A stretch of 64,000 bases of DNA from Franzmannia pantelleriensis (GCF_900102875.1 NZ_FNGH01000004.1:186001-250000); one strand, 5' to 3'; positions 44,316-54,014 are shown, counted from the stretch's first letter. Translations and numbers: made by a program. Notes: a model not told the origin generated them from the sequence alone.

Positions 44316-44697
44316 GTGATGTCTCCATCAGTGCGCGATCGGTGGCGAGATGCTTGAGGGTGCTCTTAAGCAGGGTGCGGCGCTTGGCCAGGTGAATCAC
44401 CCAGGCGCCGAGTGCCAGGCCGCCGCCGAGTAGTACCAGGGCACTGGCAGCTATCGCCAACAGACGGTGGGTCTCCCAGAACAGTACCACGACGAACAGC
44501 GTTAGCACGGTCAGCCCCAGCATCACCATCAGCAGGCTGATGCCCGCCAGTAGCAGCAGGGTGACCAGTCGCGCACGCTCCTCTTCGAGCTCGACGACGG
44601 CGAGGCGCAGACGCGCCTCGCCGTTGCTGAGCAGGCTGGCGATCAGCCGTTTGGTCGCGCCGAACAGCCGCTCGGCCGGTCCCTGGCCTTGACTCAT
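44305..44697 (-). CDS. YqjE/holin-X-like membrane protein
   Basis: A 130-residue protein with two strong adjacent membrane helices (about 40 to 95: LVTLLLLAGISLLMVMLGLT and the following helix), preceded by an amphipathic helix; this fits the phage holin-like YqjE family, although it is not phage-associated. Its start overlaps the yqjD stop (TGATG). In E. coli the YqjD/YqjE proteins are linked to stationary-phase ribosomes at the membrane; that link here is by homology only. Confidence 0.82.
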   Translation of the reverse strand: MSQGQGPAERLFGATKRLIASLLSNGEARLRLAVVELEEERARLVTLLLLAGISLLMVMLGLTVLTLFVVVLFWETHRLLAIAASALVLLGGGLALGAWVIHLAKRRTLLKSTLKHLATDRALMETSRDD

Positions 44698-45029
44698 CAG
44701 CGCCGCCCGAGCAGCAGCCCGATCACCACCCCGGCGGCGGCGGCGATGCCGACACTGGACCAGGGATTGTCGTGGACGTACTTGTCGCAGGCGTCGACCT
44801 GGTCGCGCACCGAGTCCCGGGCTTCGCCGTAGAGGCGCTCGCCGCGGGCTTCGAGACGGTCACGGGTGTCGTGCAGACGCTTCTCGGCGCGCTCGCGGAG
44901 TTCCTTGATATTGCTGCGCGAGTCGTCGGCGGTGGCGTTGACCAGCTCTTCGATGGTCTGGGTCAGGTGGTGCAGATCGGCCTTGAGCTGTTCGGTATTG
45001 GCATCGGTATTGGGTTTGCGGCTTGCCAT
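44697..45029 (-). CDS. YqjD/ElaB-like DUF883 membrane-anchored protein
   Basis: A 110-residue protein with a long charged amphipathic helix (about 10 to 80) and a C-terminal glycine-rich membrane anchor (SSVGIAAAAGVVIGLLLGRR). This is the form of E. coli YqjD and ElaB, tail-anchored proteins that bind stationary-phase ribosomes. The ATG at 45029 has AAGGAAG; the longer open frame upstream has none. It is the first gene of the yqjDEK operon. The presence of rmf in the same window fits a general ribosome-hibernation program, but the two loci are far apart. Confidence 0.85.
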   Translation of the reverse strand: MASRKPNTDANTEQLKADLHHLTQTIEELVNATADDSRSNIKELRERAEKRLHDTRDRLEARGERLYGEARDSVRDQVDACDKYVHDNPWSSVGIAAAAGVVIGLLLGRR

Positions 45030-45112
45030 CTGGGTCTTCCTTTGACGGTGAATGACGCTCCCAGCATAGCAGGTCGCCATGCGACTTCAATCGGGCCTGA
45101 TGTGGCGTGGCG

Positions 45113-46150
45113 TTAGAGTTCCGGGCGTCCGGTAAACAGCGGATTGAGGCTGAAACCGAGACTCAGGCGATGGTTGGAGTTGTCGTAGTCGATCATGCTC
45201 TCGCCGTAGCCCACATAGTACTGGACATGGCCGCGAATATTGCCGAACAGCGGCCAGGAGTAGTCGACCTGAGAGCCCATGTTGCCGGCACTGGGGTTGC
45301 CGCGCACCAGCATGCTGGCCTCGTGGTCGTTATTGAAACGATGCGCCACCTCGATATCGCCGTAGCCCATGTAGCGGTCGATATCCGGGTTGTCATCGTC
45401 GCCTTCCGACTCGGGAATCCGCCAGTGCGGGGTCACGGTCACTGCCCAGTCGCCGCGCTGAAAAGTGCTCTCGAGGTAGAGGCGGTTCCAACTGCGCGAG
45501 AGGTCGGTGGACCGCCCATTGGAGAGGTGGTTGAAGGCCAACCGGTTGCGGGTATTGGTCCATCCTAAAAACTGCGAATCGTTATCGAAGCTCAGGAAGG
45601 CCTCGGGCTCGTAGTTGGTCTCACGAAACGGGGATGAGGCGTTGGAGTTATAGGCTTGCCACCAGCTGCGCTGGGTGTAGGCGAAATACAGGTCGGCGCG
45701 GTCGCCGAACAGTCCCTCGATCAGGTTGACCTTGGCGCTGAACTGGAACTTGACTTCGACGTCGTCGACCCCGTTCTCCTCGCTGATGAAGCGAAAGTTT
45801 TCGGGATTCTGACGGGAGTTGTAGCTCACCGGCAGCAGATAGTTGCGCCGGTAGGCGGTAATGGCCAGCGGGTTGCGGTCCGACTCGCGTTCCAGTTCAC
45901 GTCGCTCCTGGGCCTGCTGCAGGGTATCGGCTGCGGTCTGGTCGACGTCCGGCGCAGCGCTTGCGGTGCTGTCATCGGGGATCGTCTCGAGCTCCGACTG
46001 CAGGCTGTCCAGCTCCTGCTGAAGGGCGTCGATGCGGCTTTCGATCTCGGCACGCCGGGTGTCGGCGTGAGCCCCTGCCGTGGCGACCAGGCTGAGGATG
46101 GCCAGCGCGGTGCCGACGGCGGCAGTGGTGCGAAGCAGGGTCATGAACAT
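45113..46150 (-). CDS. pldA: Outer-membrane phospholipase A
   Basis: A 345-residue protein with a signal peptide (LLRTTAAVGTALAILSLVAT, ending AHA), a coiled-coil-prone N-terminal section (about 30 to 60), and a C-terminal 12-strand-barrel domain matching PldA. Conserved features are AYRRNYLLP, NYEPEAFLSF and NHLSNGRSTDLSRSWNR, holding the catalytic His and Ser; the barrel ends with the outer-membrane-type LGFSLNPLF. PldA removes misplaced phospholipids from the outer leaflet. The start could be 46150 or 46144. It diverges from the mechanosensitive channel gene, with about 150 bases between starts. Confidence 0.92.
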   Translation of the reverse strand: MFMTLLRTTAAVGTALAILSLVATAGAHADTRRAEIESRIDALQQELDSLQSELETIPDDSTASAAPDVDQTAADTLQQAQERRELERESDRNPLAITAYRRNYLLPVSYNSRQNPENFRFISEENGVDDVEVKFQFSAKVNLIEGLFGDRADLYFAYTQRSWWQAYNSNASSPFRETNYEPEAFLSFDNDSQFLGWTNTRNRLAFNHLSNGRSTDLSRSWNRLYLESTFQRGDWAVTVTPHWRIPESEGDDDNPDIDRYMGYGDIEVAHRFNNDHEASMLVRGNPSAGNMGSQVDYSWPLFGNIRGHVQYYVGYGESMIDYDNSNHRLSLGFSLNPLFTGRPEL

Positions 46151-46299
46151 GCGCTCACAAGGGGGTACGAGCCACCGTTCTACCACGCCCGGAGGGCAAG
46201 TCAACTGTCGATGCATTGGATGGCAAAGAGATTGCCTTGGCGACGTCCGGGACCGAGAATCTGTCCCAGGGCCGCTATCGGTCCCGTCCGGAGAATGCC

Positions 46300-49200
46300 G
46301 TGATCTATCGTGTTACACGAGCCCCGCTCTTCTTTTTCGCAGCCTGTCTGCTGCTGGTGTTGCCATGGCTGCCGTCGTCGGCACTGGCCGAGTTGCCCGG
46401 CGTCGAGCAGCTCGAGGCACAGTTGGCCGAACTCGAGTCCGACGAGGGCGAACCCCTGAGCCAGGCTCAGCAGCGCCAGCGCGATGCCCTCGAGGATGCC
46501 TTGGATGCCGTACGGCGACTGGCAGAGGTCGACGAGCGCCTTGCCGCTCTCGATCGTCGGCTGCAGGAGGCCCCCGCCGAGTTGATGCGCCTGGAGCGAG
46601 AACTGCAGGACGAAGAGCAGGCCGCGGCGCAACTCTCGGCGACGGATCTGGACGATCGTCCGCTGGCCGAGCTCGAGGATCGCCAGCAGGAGGCGCTTGG
46701 CGAACTGCAGCGGCTTCAGGACCGCCTGGCCGACGTCAATGCCCAGTTGCTGACGGCCCAGACGCTGCCGGAGCGAGCTCAGCAGGCAATCCCCGACGCC
46801 ATGCAGCGTGCCGAGCAGACTCGCCGGGCCTTGGATGAGCTGGCCGGGCGAGATATCGCCAACGACGACCCGCGCATGCTGGCGCTACGCGCCGAGCGGC
46901 AGCTGGCGGAGCGCGAGCTGCACCTTCACCAGCGTGAGCTGGGCTCGAACACCCGTCTACGCGAGCTTGCCCAGCAGCGTCGCGAGCTGCTGACCGCCCA
47001 GGTCGAGCATCAGCAGAGTCTCTTGCTGATGCTGCAGAGCGTGATCGACCGACAGCGTCGACTGGCCGCCGAGCAGGCGATTGCCGATGCGGCGCGGGAC
47101 GACCCGTTGATTGCCGCCGGCCATCCGGTGCTGGAGCGTGCCCAGCAGATCAATCGCGACTTGAGCCTGGAGCTGCTGCGTGCCAATGATCGCCGCAACG
47201 CCCTGCTGCGTGAGGCCATTACGGTGCGTAGCCAGCTCGATCAGGTCACCCAACTGCAGCGCAGTCTCAATGAGCAGATCAACGCGGTACGTGGCAGCTT
47301 GCTATTGTCGCGGATCCTGCGTGAACAGCGCCAGTCGCTGCCCCAGGTGGCGGCGCGTCGCGACCTGCAGGAAGAAATTGCCGATCTTCGCTTGCGACAG
47401 TTCGATCTGGGCCGTCAGCGCGACCAGTTGCGTCAGGGTGAACGCCTGGCAAACCAGCGCCTGGAGGAGGCGGGGATTGAGATCACCGAAGAGCTGGTCG
47501 ACTCCCTGCAGCGGCTTTATCAATCGCGTCGTGAGCTGGTCGACCAGCTCGAGCAGACCTACGGTGAGCTGCTGAGTACCGGCATCGAACTGCAGTTGAA
47601 CCAGCAGCAGTTGCTGGGGAATGTGCAGTCGCTGCGCGCCACCATCGATGAGCAGCTGTTCTGGGTCGCCAATAGCCGGCCGCTGGACTGGAGCTGGCTG
47701 CGCCAGTTACCGACCAACCTGATGCTCGAATGGCGCGAGGGGGAGTGGCGCGAGGGGCTGCCCACTCGCTGGAGTGTGCCGGGCCCACGTGCGCTGCTGG
47801 GCGTCCCTTTTCTGCTGCTGGCGGCGGGTCTGATGGTGGCTCGACGGCGCATCCGCGCGCGATTGGCGTTGCTCAACGATCAGATCGGTCGACTGCGCAG
47901 TGACAGCCAGGGTCATACGCCCCAGGCGGTGGCGCTCAACGCGCTGCTGGCGATGCCGATGTCGCTGGTGTTGGCGGGGATCGGCACCGGCTTGGTAGCC
48001 AGCGGCGAGGGGATCGTCGTGGCGCTGGGCATCGCGCTGTGGCACCTGGCGCTGGCCTGGGCGACTATCGCCTGGTCGCGGCGGCTGTTGGTCAAGGATG
48101 GTGTGGCGATGCGTCACTTCTACTGGCCGGCTGGCTATGCCGCCAGGCTGCGCTGGCTGTTGCTATGGTTGGGCGGTGCGCTGGTGCCGGTGCTGCTGAT
48201 CACGCCGCTGATACGCGATACCGAGGTAACCCTGGCCTCGCGCCCCCTGGCGTTGGCGCTACTGGGAGCCGGGCTGGTCGCGATGAGCGTGCTGCTGGCG
48301 CGCTTGATCCTGGCGCATATTCCCTATTTTGGCGTCAAGCTGTTCCGCCTGCTGCTGGGGCTGGCGCTGGCGTTTGTGCCCCTGCTGCTGCTGGGGTTGA
48401 TCATTGCCGGCTTCGAGTACACCGCGCTGAGTCTGGTGGGGCGCTTCGTGATCACCCTCTACCTGCTGGGGCTATGGATTCTGGTCGAAGCGGCGGTGGT
48501 GCGTGGCCTGGCCGTGGCGGCACGACGGCTGGCCTATCGCCGGGCGCTGATGCGACGCCGCGCCCAGGTGCAGGAGGGGGCCGAAGGCGGTCTGGAAGTG
48601 GTCGAGGAGCCGCCCCTCGACATGCAGCAGGTCAATCAGCAGTCGCTGCGTCTGTCCAAGCTGATCCTGTTGATCGGTTTTGCGGCGCTGTTCTATGTGG
48701 TCTGGGCCGACCTGCTGACGGTGCTCGGCTATCTCGAGCGTGTGGCGATATGGGAGGCCGCGGACGCTGACAGTCCGGAGCTGGTGGCGGGTACCGTCTC
48801 GGTGTCGGACATCGTCACTGCGCTGATCATCGTTGGGCTGACGCTGATGCTGGCCGGCAACCTGCCGGGGCTGCTGGAAGTGATGGTGCTGTCGCGGCTG
48901 ACCCTCAAGCAGGGCAGTGCCTATGCGATTACCTCGCTGCTCTCCTACACCATTGTCGGTACCGGCCTGGTGATGTCGCTGGCGACCCTGGGGGTGGCCT
49001 GGAGCCAGCTGCAGTGGCTGGTGGCGGCACTGGGCGTGGGCCTCGGCTTCGGTCTGCAGGAGATATTCGCCAACTTCATCTCGGGCCTGATCATCCTCTT
49101 CGAGCGGCCGGTGCGCATCGGTGACACCATCACTATCGGCAACCTCACCGGCACGGTGAGCAAGATCCGCATCCGTGCCACCACGGTGACCGACTTCGAC

Positions 49201-49683
49201 CGCAAGGAGATCATCATCCCCAACAAGACCTTCGTCACCGATCAGTTGATCAACTGGTCGCTGTCCGACAGCGTCACCCGGGTGGTGCTCAACTACGGGG
49301 TGGCCTATGGCTCCGACCATCGCCTGGTGCATCGCCTGCTGCGCCAGGCCGCCGACGAGAACCCGCGGGTGATGAGCGACCCGGAGCCTCAGGTGTTCTT
49401 CATGGACTACGGCGACAGCACCCTCAACTTCGAGCTGCGCATCTTCGTCAACGCGCTGGGCGACAGGCTATTCGCTACCGACGAGATCAACTGTCGGGTC
49501 GGCGAGCTATTCGAGGAGCACGGCATCGACATTGCCTTCAACCAGCTCGATGTCTGGCTGCATCGCAGTGGCGGTGGAGCGCAGAAGGTGCAGAGCGTTG
49601 CCGGCGGGGAGGTTACCAACCCCGCCTTCCCGCCGCCGGGGGCCAAGGGCGACCCGGGGGACATCGACACCGACGGCCGCTGA
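46300..49683 (+). CDS. mscK: Large mechanosensitive channel, MscK (KefA)-like
   Basis: A 1127-residue protein with a signal peptide (PLFFFAACLLLVLPWLPSSA), a long periplasmic helical region with coiled coils (about 30 to 490), about ten membrane helices and a C-terminal MscS-type channel: GLGFGLQEIFANFISGLIIL near 945, then RPVRIGDTITIGNLTGTV and IIIPNKTFVTDQLINWS. MscK opens under membrane tension and releases solutes on osmotic downshock. The GTG at 46300 has GGAG upstream and leads directly into the signal peptide, so it is preferred over the ATG at 46216. In a halophile with large solute pools such channels are expected. Confidence 0.93.
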   Translation: MIYRVTRAPLFFFAACLLLVLPWLPSSALAELPGVEQLEAQLAELESDEGEPLSQAQQRQRDALEDALDAVRRLAEVDERLAALDRRLQEAPAELMRLERELQDEEQAAAQLSATDLDDRPLAELEDRQQEALGELQRLQDRLADVNAQLLTAQTLPERAQQAIPDAMQRAEQTRRALDELAGRDIANDDPRMLALRAERQLAERELHLHQRELGSNTRLRELAQQRRELLTAQVEHQQSLLLMLQSVIDRQRRLAAEQAIADAARDDPLIAAGHPVLERAQQINRDLSLELLRANDRRNALLREAITVRSQLDQVTQLQRSLNEQINAVRGSLLLSRILREQRQSLPQVAARRDLQEEIADLRLRQFDLGRQRDQLRQGERLANQRLEEAGIEITEELVDSLQRLYQSRRELVDQLEQTYGELLSTGIELQLNQQQLLGNVQSLRATIDEQLFWVANSRPLDWSWLRQLPTNLMLEWREGEWREGLPTRWSVPGPRALLGVPFLLLAAGLMVARRRIRARLALLNDQIGRLRSDSQGHTPQAVALNALLAMPMSLVLAGIGTGLVASGEGIVVALGIALWHLALAWATIAWSRRLLVKDGVAMRHFYWPAGYAARLRWLLLWLGGALVPVLLITPLIRDTEVTLASRPLALALLGAGLVAMSVLLARLILAHIPYFGVKLFRLLLGLALAFVPLLLLGLIIAGFEYTALSLVGRFVITLYLLGLWILVEAAVVRGLAVAARRLAYRRALMRRRAQVQEGAEGGLEVVEEPPLDMQQVNQQSLRLSKLILLIGFAALFYVVWADLLTVLGYLERVAIWEAADADSPELVAGTVSVSDIVTALIIVGLTLMLAGNLPGLLEVMVLSRLTLKQGSAYAITSLLSYTIVGTGLVMSLATLGVAWSQLQWLVAALGVGLGFGLQEIFANFISGLIILFERPVRIGDTITIGNLTGTVSKIRIRATTVTDFDRKEIIIPNKTFVTDQLINWSLSDSVTRVVLNYGVAYGSDHRLVHRLLRQAADENPRVMSDPEPQVFFMDYGDSTLNFELRIFVNALGDRLFATDEINCRVGELFEEHGIDIAFNQLDVWLHRSGGGAQKVQSVAGGEVTNPAFPPPGAKGDPGDIDTDGR

Positions 49684-49703
49684 ACGAGGCCAGCGTGGAC
49701 GCC

Positions 49704-50285
49704 TTAACGCCGGTGCAGCCAGGACGAGACCTGGCGCACCACCCTAGGCATCACCACATAGACCACCAGGGCGACAATGGTGGCCGCCACCAGTCCATGG
49801 CGCAGGCCCCAGGTCTCGAGCACAGGTGCGATCTGGAATAGCGGCCACCATAGCAACGGCACCAGGATGGTCAGGGGCCAGATCACCGCCGTGGTGACCA
49901 GCCACTGCTTCCAGCGCACCGGCACCTTGGCGCCGGACTCCGGGGGCGTAAACCAGTAGTCGATGCCACTGAGGATCTCCAGGCGCTCGTCCTGGGCGAG
50001 TGCCGGCTGGATCACCGCCAGCAGCTCCCGGCGCTCGTTGGACTCCCGCCAGCGCTGGGCGTCTTCTTCGCTAGCGAAGCGCACCGCGATCTCGTAGTCC
50101 TGGCCCTGTGCCGGGGGGCGCAGGATATGCACCCCCTGGTGGCCGGGGAAGCGCCCGGCGGCCTCGATGATCTGGCGCAGCCAGGTCTCGTAGCGTTCAT
50201 GGGCCTGGGGGTTGACCCGGTGGTGGATACGCAGGGTGACGCCGTCGCAGTGGGCGTCCTCGACGGTCTGGGTGGCGTCGCTCAT
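49704..50285 (-). CDS. Antibiotic-biosynthesis-monooxygenase (ABM) domain membrane protein
   Basis: A 193-residue protein with an N-terminal ABM-like ferredoxin fold (about 15 to 105: LRIHHRVNPQAHERYETWLR, then FPGHQGVHILRP and YEIAVRFASEEDAQRW) and two C-terminal membrane helices (about 125 to 180). Such fusions are widespread and of unknown function; the ABM fold often acts on quinones or aromatic compounds. It is last in the leftward operon with two pirins and a cysteine hydrolase, 31 bases after the second pirin gene. Confidence 0.85.
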   Translation of the reverse strand: MSDATQTVEDAHCDGVTLRIHHRVNPQAHERYETWLRQIIEAAGRFPGHQGVHILRPPAQGQDYEIAVRFASEEDAQRWRESNERRELLAVIQPALAQDERLEILSGIDYWFTPPESGAKVPVRWKQWLVTTAVIWPLTILVPLLWWPLFQIAPVLETWGLRHGLVAATIVALVVYVVMPRVVRQVSSWLHRR

Positions 50286-50316
50286 GGGGCCTCCTTGGCT
50301 GGAGTCGAGAAGTGAA

Positions 50317-51258
50317 TCAGGCCTTCCAGGGCAGCGGTGGGGCGGTCAGCCGTGGGCCGTCGAACTCGGGGATGCTGCCGAACCGGGGGCTCTCGGCCTC
50401 CCAGTCGCACTGGGCCTCGATGATCTCGGCCTTGCTGTGGCCGACGAAGTTCCACCAGATCAGGATCTCCTCGTCCAGGGGTTCGCCGCCCACCAGCAGG
50501 ACCCGGCCGCCGGCGGGTAGCGTCAGCGTCACCTCGTCGCGGCCGCGGCCCAGGTAGGCCAGCTCATGGGTGGCGAAGGTATCGCCTTCGATCTCCAGGT
50601 CGCCCTCCAGAGCCACCAGGCCGTACTCGAAGTCCTCGCGGAGTGGCAGTCGCAAGAGACTGCCCCCGGGGCTGGCCAGGTCCAGGGCTATCAAGGGCGA
50701 GAAGGTCAGGGTCGGGGCGCGGTGGCCGGCAAGCTCGCCCACCAGCAGGGTCAGCTCGGTGCCCTCCTCTTGCCAGCGCGGCAGGGTGGGGTAGTGGTCA
50801 AAGCGTGGCTCGGTGGCGCGGTCCGCCTCGGGCAGAGCGATCCACAGCTGGGCGGCATGCAGGGGCGCCTCGCCGGAGCGCGACTCTTCGGTATGGCTGA
50901 TGCCGCGGCCGGCGGTCATCAGGTTGACCTGACCGGGGCGGATCACCTGGGCGGTGCCGAGGCTGTCGCGGTGGAGGATCTCGCCCTCGAGCATCCAGGT
51001 GAAGGTCTGCAGGCCGATATGCGGATGGGGCCCGACCTTGAGTTCGTCCTCCGCCGCCGTGATGTCGGCCGGGCCGATATGATCCAAGAAACACCAGGCG
51101 CCGATCAGGCGGCGCTGGCGGCGGGGCAGGGCGCGGTTGACGGGGATGCCGCCCACTTCGGCGCTATGCGGCGTGACGTGCTGCACCTGGCGCTTGCCGT
51201 CGACGACAGGGCAGTCGAGGGACGTGGCGAGCTCGGGCTGGTTGACGAGATTGCTCAT
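50317..51258 (-). CDS. Pirin family protein (second copy)
   Basis: A 313-residue bicupin of the pirin family. The N-terminal cupin shows metal-site motifs in PHPHIGLQTFTWMLEGEILH and SHTEES; the start has GGIPVNRALPRRQRRLIGAW. Many pirins have quercetinase-like activity or act as redox regulators. It shares the family with the gene at 52070 but is only distantly similar and longer. It lies third in the four-gene leftward operon. Confidence 0.9.
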   Translation of the reverse strand: MSNLVNQPELATSLDCPVVDGKRQVQHVTPHSAEVGGIPVNRALPRRQRRLIGAWCFLDHIGPADITAAEDELKVGPHPHIGLQTFTWMLEGEILHRDSLGTAQVIRPGQVNLMTAGRGISHTEESRSGEAPLHAAQLWIALPEADRATEPRFDHYPTLPRWQEEGTELTLLVGELAGHRAPTLTFSPLIALDLASPGGSLLRLPLREDFEYGLVALEGDLEIEGDTFATHELAYLGRGRDEVTLTLPAGGRVLLVGGEPLDEEILIWWNFVGHSKAEIIEAQCDWEAESPRFGSIPEFDGPRLTAPPLPWKA

Positions 51259-51367
51259 GGTTGAGAACTCCTGTGGAGAAGGAGAGAGGCTTGGCCTTCA
51301 TAGCATAGGCGCTTGGCGTACGAACGGTGACCGGCCAGGGCGCGGGATCCGCCCTGGCCGGTTGCCT

Positions 51368-51994
51368 CTAGCCCAGTTGGTTCTGCTGGGAATAGCTCTG
51401 CATCAGGTTGGCGTAGGCGGGCAGGTGGCCGGCCAGCAGGCCGCCGAAGCCCTCGATATCGTTGCGCCAGTCGCGGTGCAGTTCACCACCGACGGCGAAC
51501 CAGGTCATCAGCTGGGCACCGGCCTGGGACATGCGGTTCCAGGCAGCGTCTCGGGTGATGGGGTTGAAGGTGCCGGAGGCGTCGGTGACCACGAAGACCT
51601 CATAGCCCTCCTCGAGGGCCGAGAGCGTCGGGAAGGCCACGCACACCTCGGTGACTACCCCGGCGATCAGCAGCTGCTTCTTGCCGGTGGCCTTGATGGC
51701 GGCGACGAACTCCTCGTTGTCCCAGGCGTTGATCTGTCCGGGGCGGGCGAAGTAGGGCGCCTGGGGGAACATCTCCTTGAGCTCAGGCACCATGGGGCCA
51801 TTGGGGCCATCCTCGAAGCTGGTGGTGAGGATGGTGGGGATGTCGAAGAACTTGGCGATATCAGCCAGGGCGAGGACATTGTTCTTGAAGTCGTCCGGGC
51901 TGAAGTCGCGCACCAGGGAGAGCAGGCCGGCCTGGTGGTCTACCATCAGCAGGGCCACGTCATCCTTGTTTAGTCGATTGTAGGTGAAGGACAT
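51368..51994 (-). CDS. Isochorismatase-like cysteine hydrolase, YcaC-like
   Basis: A 208-residue protein of the cysteine hydrolase superfamily. The catalytic triad is visible as Asp in LLMVDHQAGL, Lys in KKQLLIAGVVTEVC (between Lys and Cys the GVVTEVCVAFP motif) and the nucleophilic Cys therein. The best match is YcaC, an octameric hydrolase of unknown substrate. The ATG at 51994 has AAAGGAGAA; the longer frame upstream has no ribosome site. It is the second gene of the operon between two pirins. Confidence 0.92.
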   Translation of the reverse strand: MSFTYNRLNKDDVALLMVDHQAGLLSLVRDFSPDDFKNNVLALADIAKFFDIPTILTTSFEDGPNGPMVPELKEMFPQAPYFARPGQINAWDNEEFVAAIKATGKKQLLIAGVVTEVCVAFPTLSALEEGYEVFVVTDASGTFNPITRDAAWNRMSQAGAQLMTWFAVGGELHRDWRNDIEGFGGLLAGHLPAYANLMQSYSQQNQLG

Positions 51995-52069
51995 GATCGT
52001 TCTCCTTTCGCGGTCGTGGGTTACCTGCCCGACGGTCATCGCCGGGCAGGAGCGGGGGCACGAGTCGAC

Positions 52070-52945
52070 TCATGCGCCCCTTGGGTTGCCGAACTTTCCG
52101 GCGTGGAAGTCGGCAAAGGCTTGGTGGAGCTCGGCCTGGTGATTCATCACGAAGGGGCCTTGCCCCGCCACGGGTTCATCGATGGGTTCGCCGCTCAGCA
52201 GCAGCAGTTTGGCGTCGTTGTTGGCCTCCAGGTGCAGGGTGTCGCCACGGCGCTCGAAGCTGACCACGCTCTCGTCGCGCACGATGCGCTCGCCGTTGAC
52301 CAGCAGCGTGCCCTCCAGCACCACCAGCAGGGTGGTATGGCCTTCGGGAACCTCGAGCTGGACATCGCCACCGGCCACCAGGCGCAGGTCCCAGACGTTG
52401 ACGGGCGTGAAGGTGCGCGCCGGGCCCTCCCGATCAAGATAGCGGCCGGCCACCACCCGCACCTGGCCGGCGTCATTCGGCAGCTCGACGCGCGGGATCT
52501 CGCCATCGAGCAGGGTCTGGTAGGCCGCTGGGGCGGACTTGTCCCGGGCCGGCAGGTTGACCCACAGCTGCACCATCTCGAGGATGCCGCCGGCCTCGGC
52601 GAAGGCCGGGGCGTGGTACTCCTGGTGGACGATGCCGGCGCCGGCGGTCATCCACTGTACGTCGCCTGCGCCGATCTGGCCGCCGTGCCCCGCCGAGTCC
52701 CGGTGCTCCAGCGCTCCCTGGTAGACCAGAGTCACGGTCTCGAAGCCCCGGTGGGGATGGGCGCCGACGCCGCGAGCGTGGCGGGTTGGCCCGAAGCGAT
52801 GCGGGCCGGCACGATCGAGCAGCAGGAAGGGGCTAAGGTGCTCGGCGCCCAGGCGGTCGTAGCTGAGCAGCGAGCGCACCGGGAAGCCGTCGCCGACCCA
52901 ATGGCCGTGCGGGGCACCGTAGACTGCCTGGATCTTTTTCATCAT
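52070..52945 (-). CDS. Pirin family protein (first copy)
   Basis: A 291-residue pirin with the N-terminal cupin motif VGAHPHRGFETVTLVYQGAL, H-rich metal-binding residues and MTAGAGIVHQEYH. It is first in the leftward operon pirin, cysteine hydrolase, pirin, ABM protein, and diverges from a LysR-type regulator gene, an arrangement typical of LysR-controlled pirin genes answering electrophiles or aromatic compounds. The ribosome site is AGGAGG in the complement of CCTCCT, well placed. Confidence 0.92.
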   Translation of the reverse strand: MMKKIQAVYGAPHGHWVGDGFPVRSLLSYDRLGAEHLSPFLLLDRAGPHRFGPTRHARGVGAHPHRGFETVTLVYQGALEHRDSAGHGGQIGAGDVQWMTAGAGIVHQEYHAPAFAEAGGILEMVQLWVNLPARDKSAPAAYQTLLDGEIPRVELPNDAGQVRVVAGRYLDREGPARTFTPVNVWDLRLVAGGDVQLEVPEGHTTLLVVLEGTLLVNGERIVRDESVVSFERRGDTLHLEANNDAKLLLLSGEPIDEPVAGQGPFVMNHQAELHQAFADFHAGKFGNPRGA

Positions 52946-53062
52946 GGCCTCCTGTCATCGTGGGGAGATCTATCCTCCCGATGATCAGAAGCCTATTTCA
53001 TGAACAAACTTTCCACTAGATGGCTAAAATAGCACTCAGTGTTTCATTAGTAGGACAACAAG

Positions 53063-54004
53063 ATGCAGGACCTCAACGATCTCTACTATTTCGTGCAGGT
53101 GGTGGACCACGGCGGCTTCGCCCCGGCCGGACGCGCCTTGGGCATTCCCAAGTCGAAGCTGAGTCGGCGCATCACCCAGCTCGAGGAGCGGCTCGCCACG
53201 CGCCTGATCCAGCGCTCCACGCGGCACTTCTCGGTCACCGAGTTGGGCCAGTCCTACTACCGCCACTGCGTCGCCATGCTGGTGGAGGCGGAGGCCGCCG
53301 AGGAGCTGATCCAGCGTCATCACGTCGAGCCCCAGGGCACGGTGCGGCTGAGCTGCTCGCCCAGCGTGCTGCACTACTTGATCACGCCGCTGCTGGTGCG
53401 CTTCATGGCGCAGTGCCCCAAAGTCGAAGTTCAGGTAGAGGCGACCAGCCGGCGTGTGGACGTGGTCAAGGAGGGCTTCGACCTGGCAATCCGGGTACGC
53501 TTTCCCCCCCTCGAGGACAGCGACCTGACCATGAAGGTGCTGGCGGCGAGCCCCCAGCGGCTGATGGCCGCGCCGGCGCTTTTCCGCGAGCGTCCGCCAG
53601 CGCGCACTCCGGCGGACCTCAACGGCTTACCGAGCCTCGACTTTGAGCAGCATGACCATCGTCACTGCTGGGATCTGGTGGGGCCCGATGGCGCCAGCGC
53701 GCAGATCCCCCACCACCCTCGCCTGGTCACCGACAGCGCCGAGACGCTGCATGCCGCCGCCCTGGAAGGGCTCGGGGTGGTCAAGCTGGGGTTGTTGGTG
53801 GGCGCCGAGGATATCCAGGCGGGGCGCCTGGTCGACGTGCTACCGGGCTGGGAGCCGCGGGGTGGGATATTGCATGCGGTCTTCCCCTCGCGGCGTGGGC
53901 TGCTGCCGGCAGTGCGGGCGCTGCTCGACTTTCTCGACGAGCAGATCGCCGAGGAGGACGTCGCCACGCTCCAGGCACTGGGCCATCAGCAGGGTGCCTC
54001 CTGA
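53063..54004 (+). CDS. LysR family transcriptional regulator
   Basis: A 313-residue regulator with the N-terminal winged helix-turn-helix (MQDLNDLYYFVQVVDHGGFA, AGRALGIPKSKLSRRITQLE) and the C-terminal effector-binding domain. The shape and the sequence TRLIQRSTRHFSVTELGQ are of the DsdC/CrgA-like group. It diverges from the pirin operon with 117 bases between the starts, where its binding site is expected; TTTCAT words and a TTCATGAA palindrome occur there. The effector is unknown. Confidence 0.92.
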   Translation: MQDLNDLYYFVQVVDHGGFAPAGRALGIPKSKLSRRITQLEERLATRLIQRSTRHFSVTELGQSYYRHCVAMLVEAEAAEELIQRHHVEPQGTVRLSCSPSVLHYLITPLLVRFMAQCPKVEVQVEATSRRVDVVKEGFDLAIRVRFPPLEDSDLTMKVLAASPQRLMAAPALFRERPPARTPADLNGLPSLDFEQHDHRHCWDLVGPDGASAQIPHHPRLVTDSAETLHAAALEGLGVVKLGLLVGAEDIQAGRLVDVLPGWEPRGGILHAVFPSRRGLLPAVRALLDFLDEQIAEEDVATLQALGHQQGAS

Positions 54005-54014
54005 TGCCAGTGTT

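Noticed and set aside
44305-44697. Phage holin hint from the YqjE family name
   Set aside because: The gene sits in the conserved yqjDEK operon and there are no phage genes nearby.
52997-53004. TTCATGAA palindrome as a defined LysR binding site
   Set aside because: It is short and lacks a clear T-N11-A setting; not enough to call a site.
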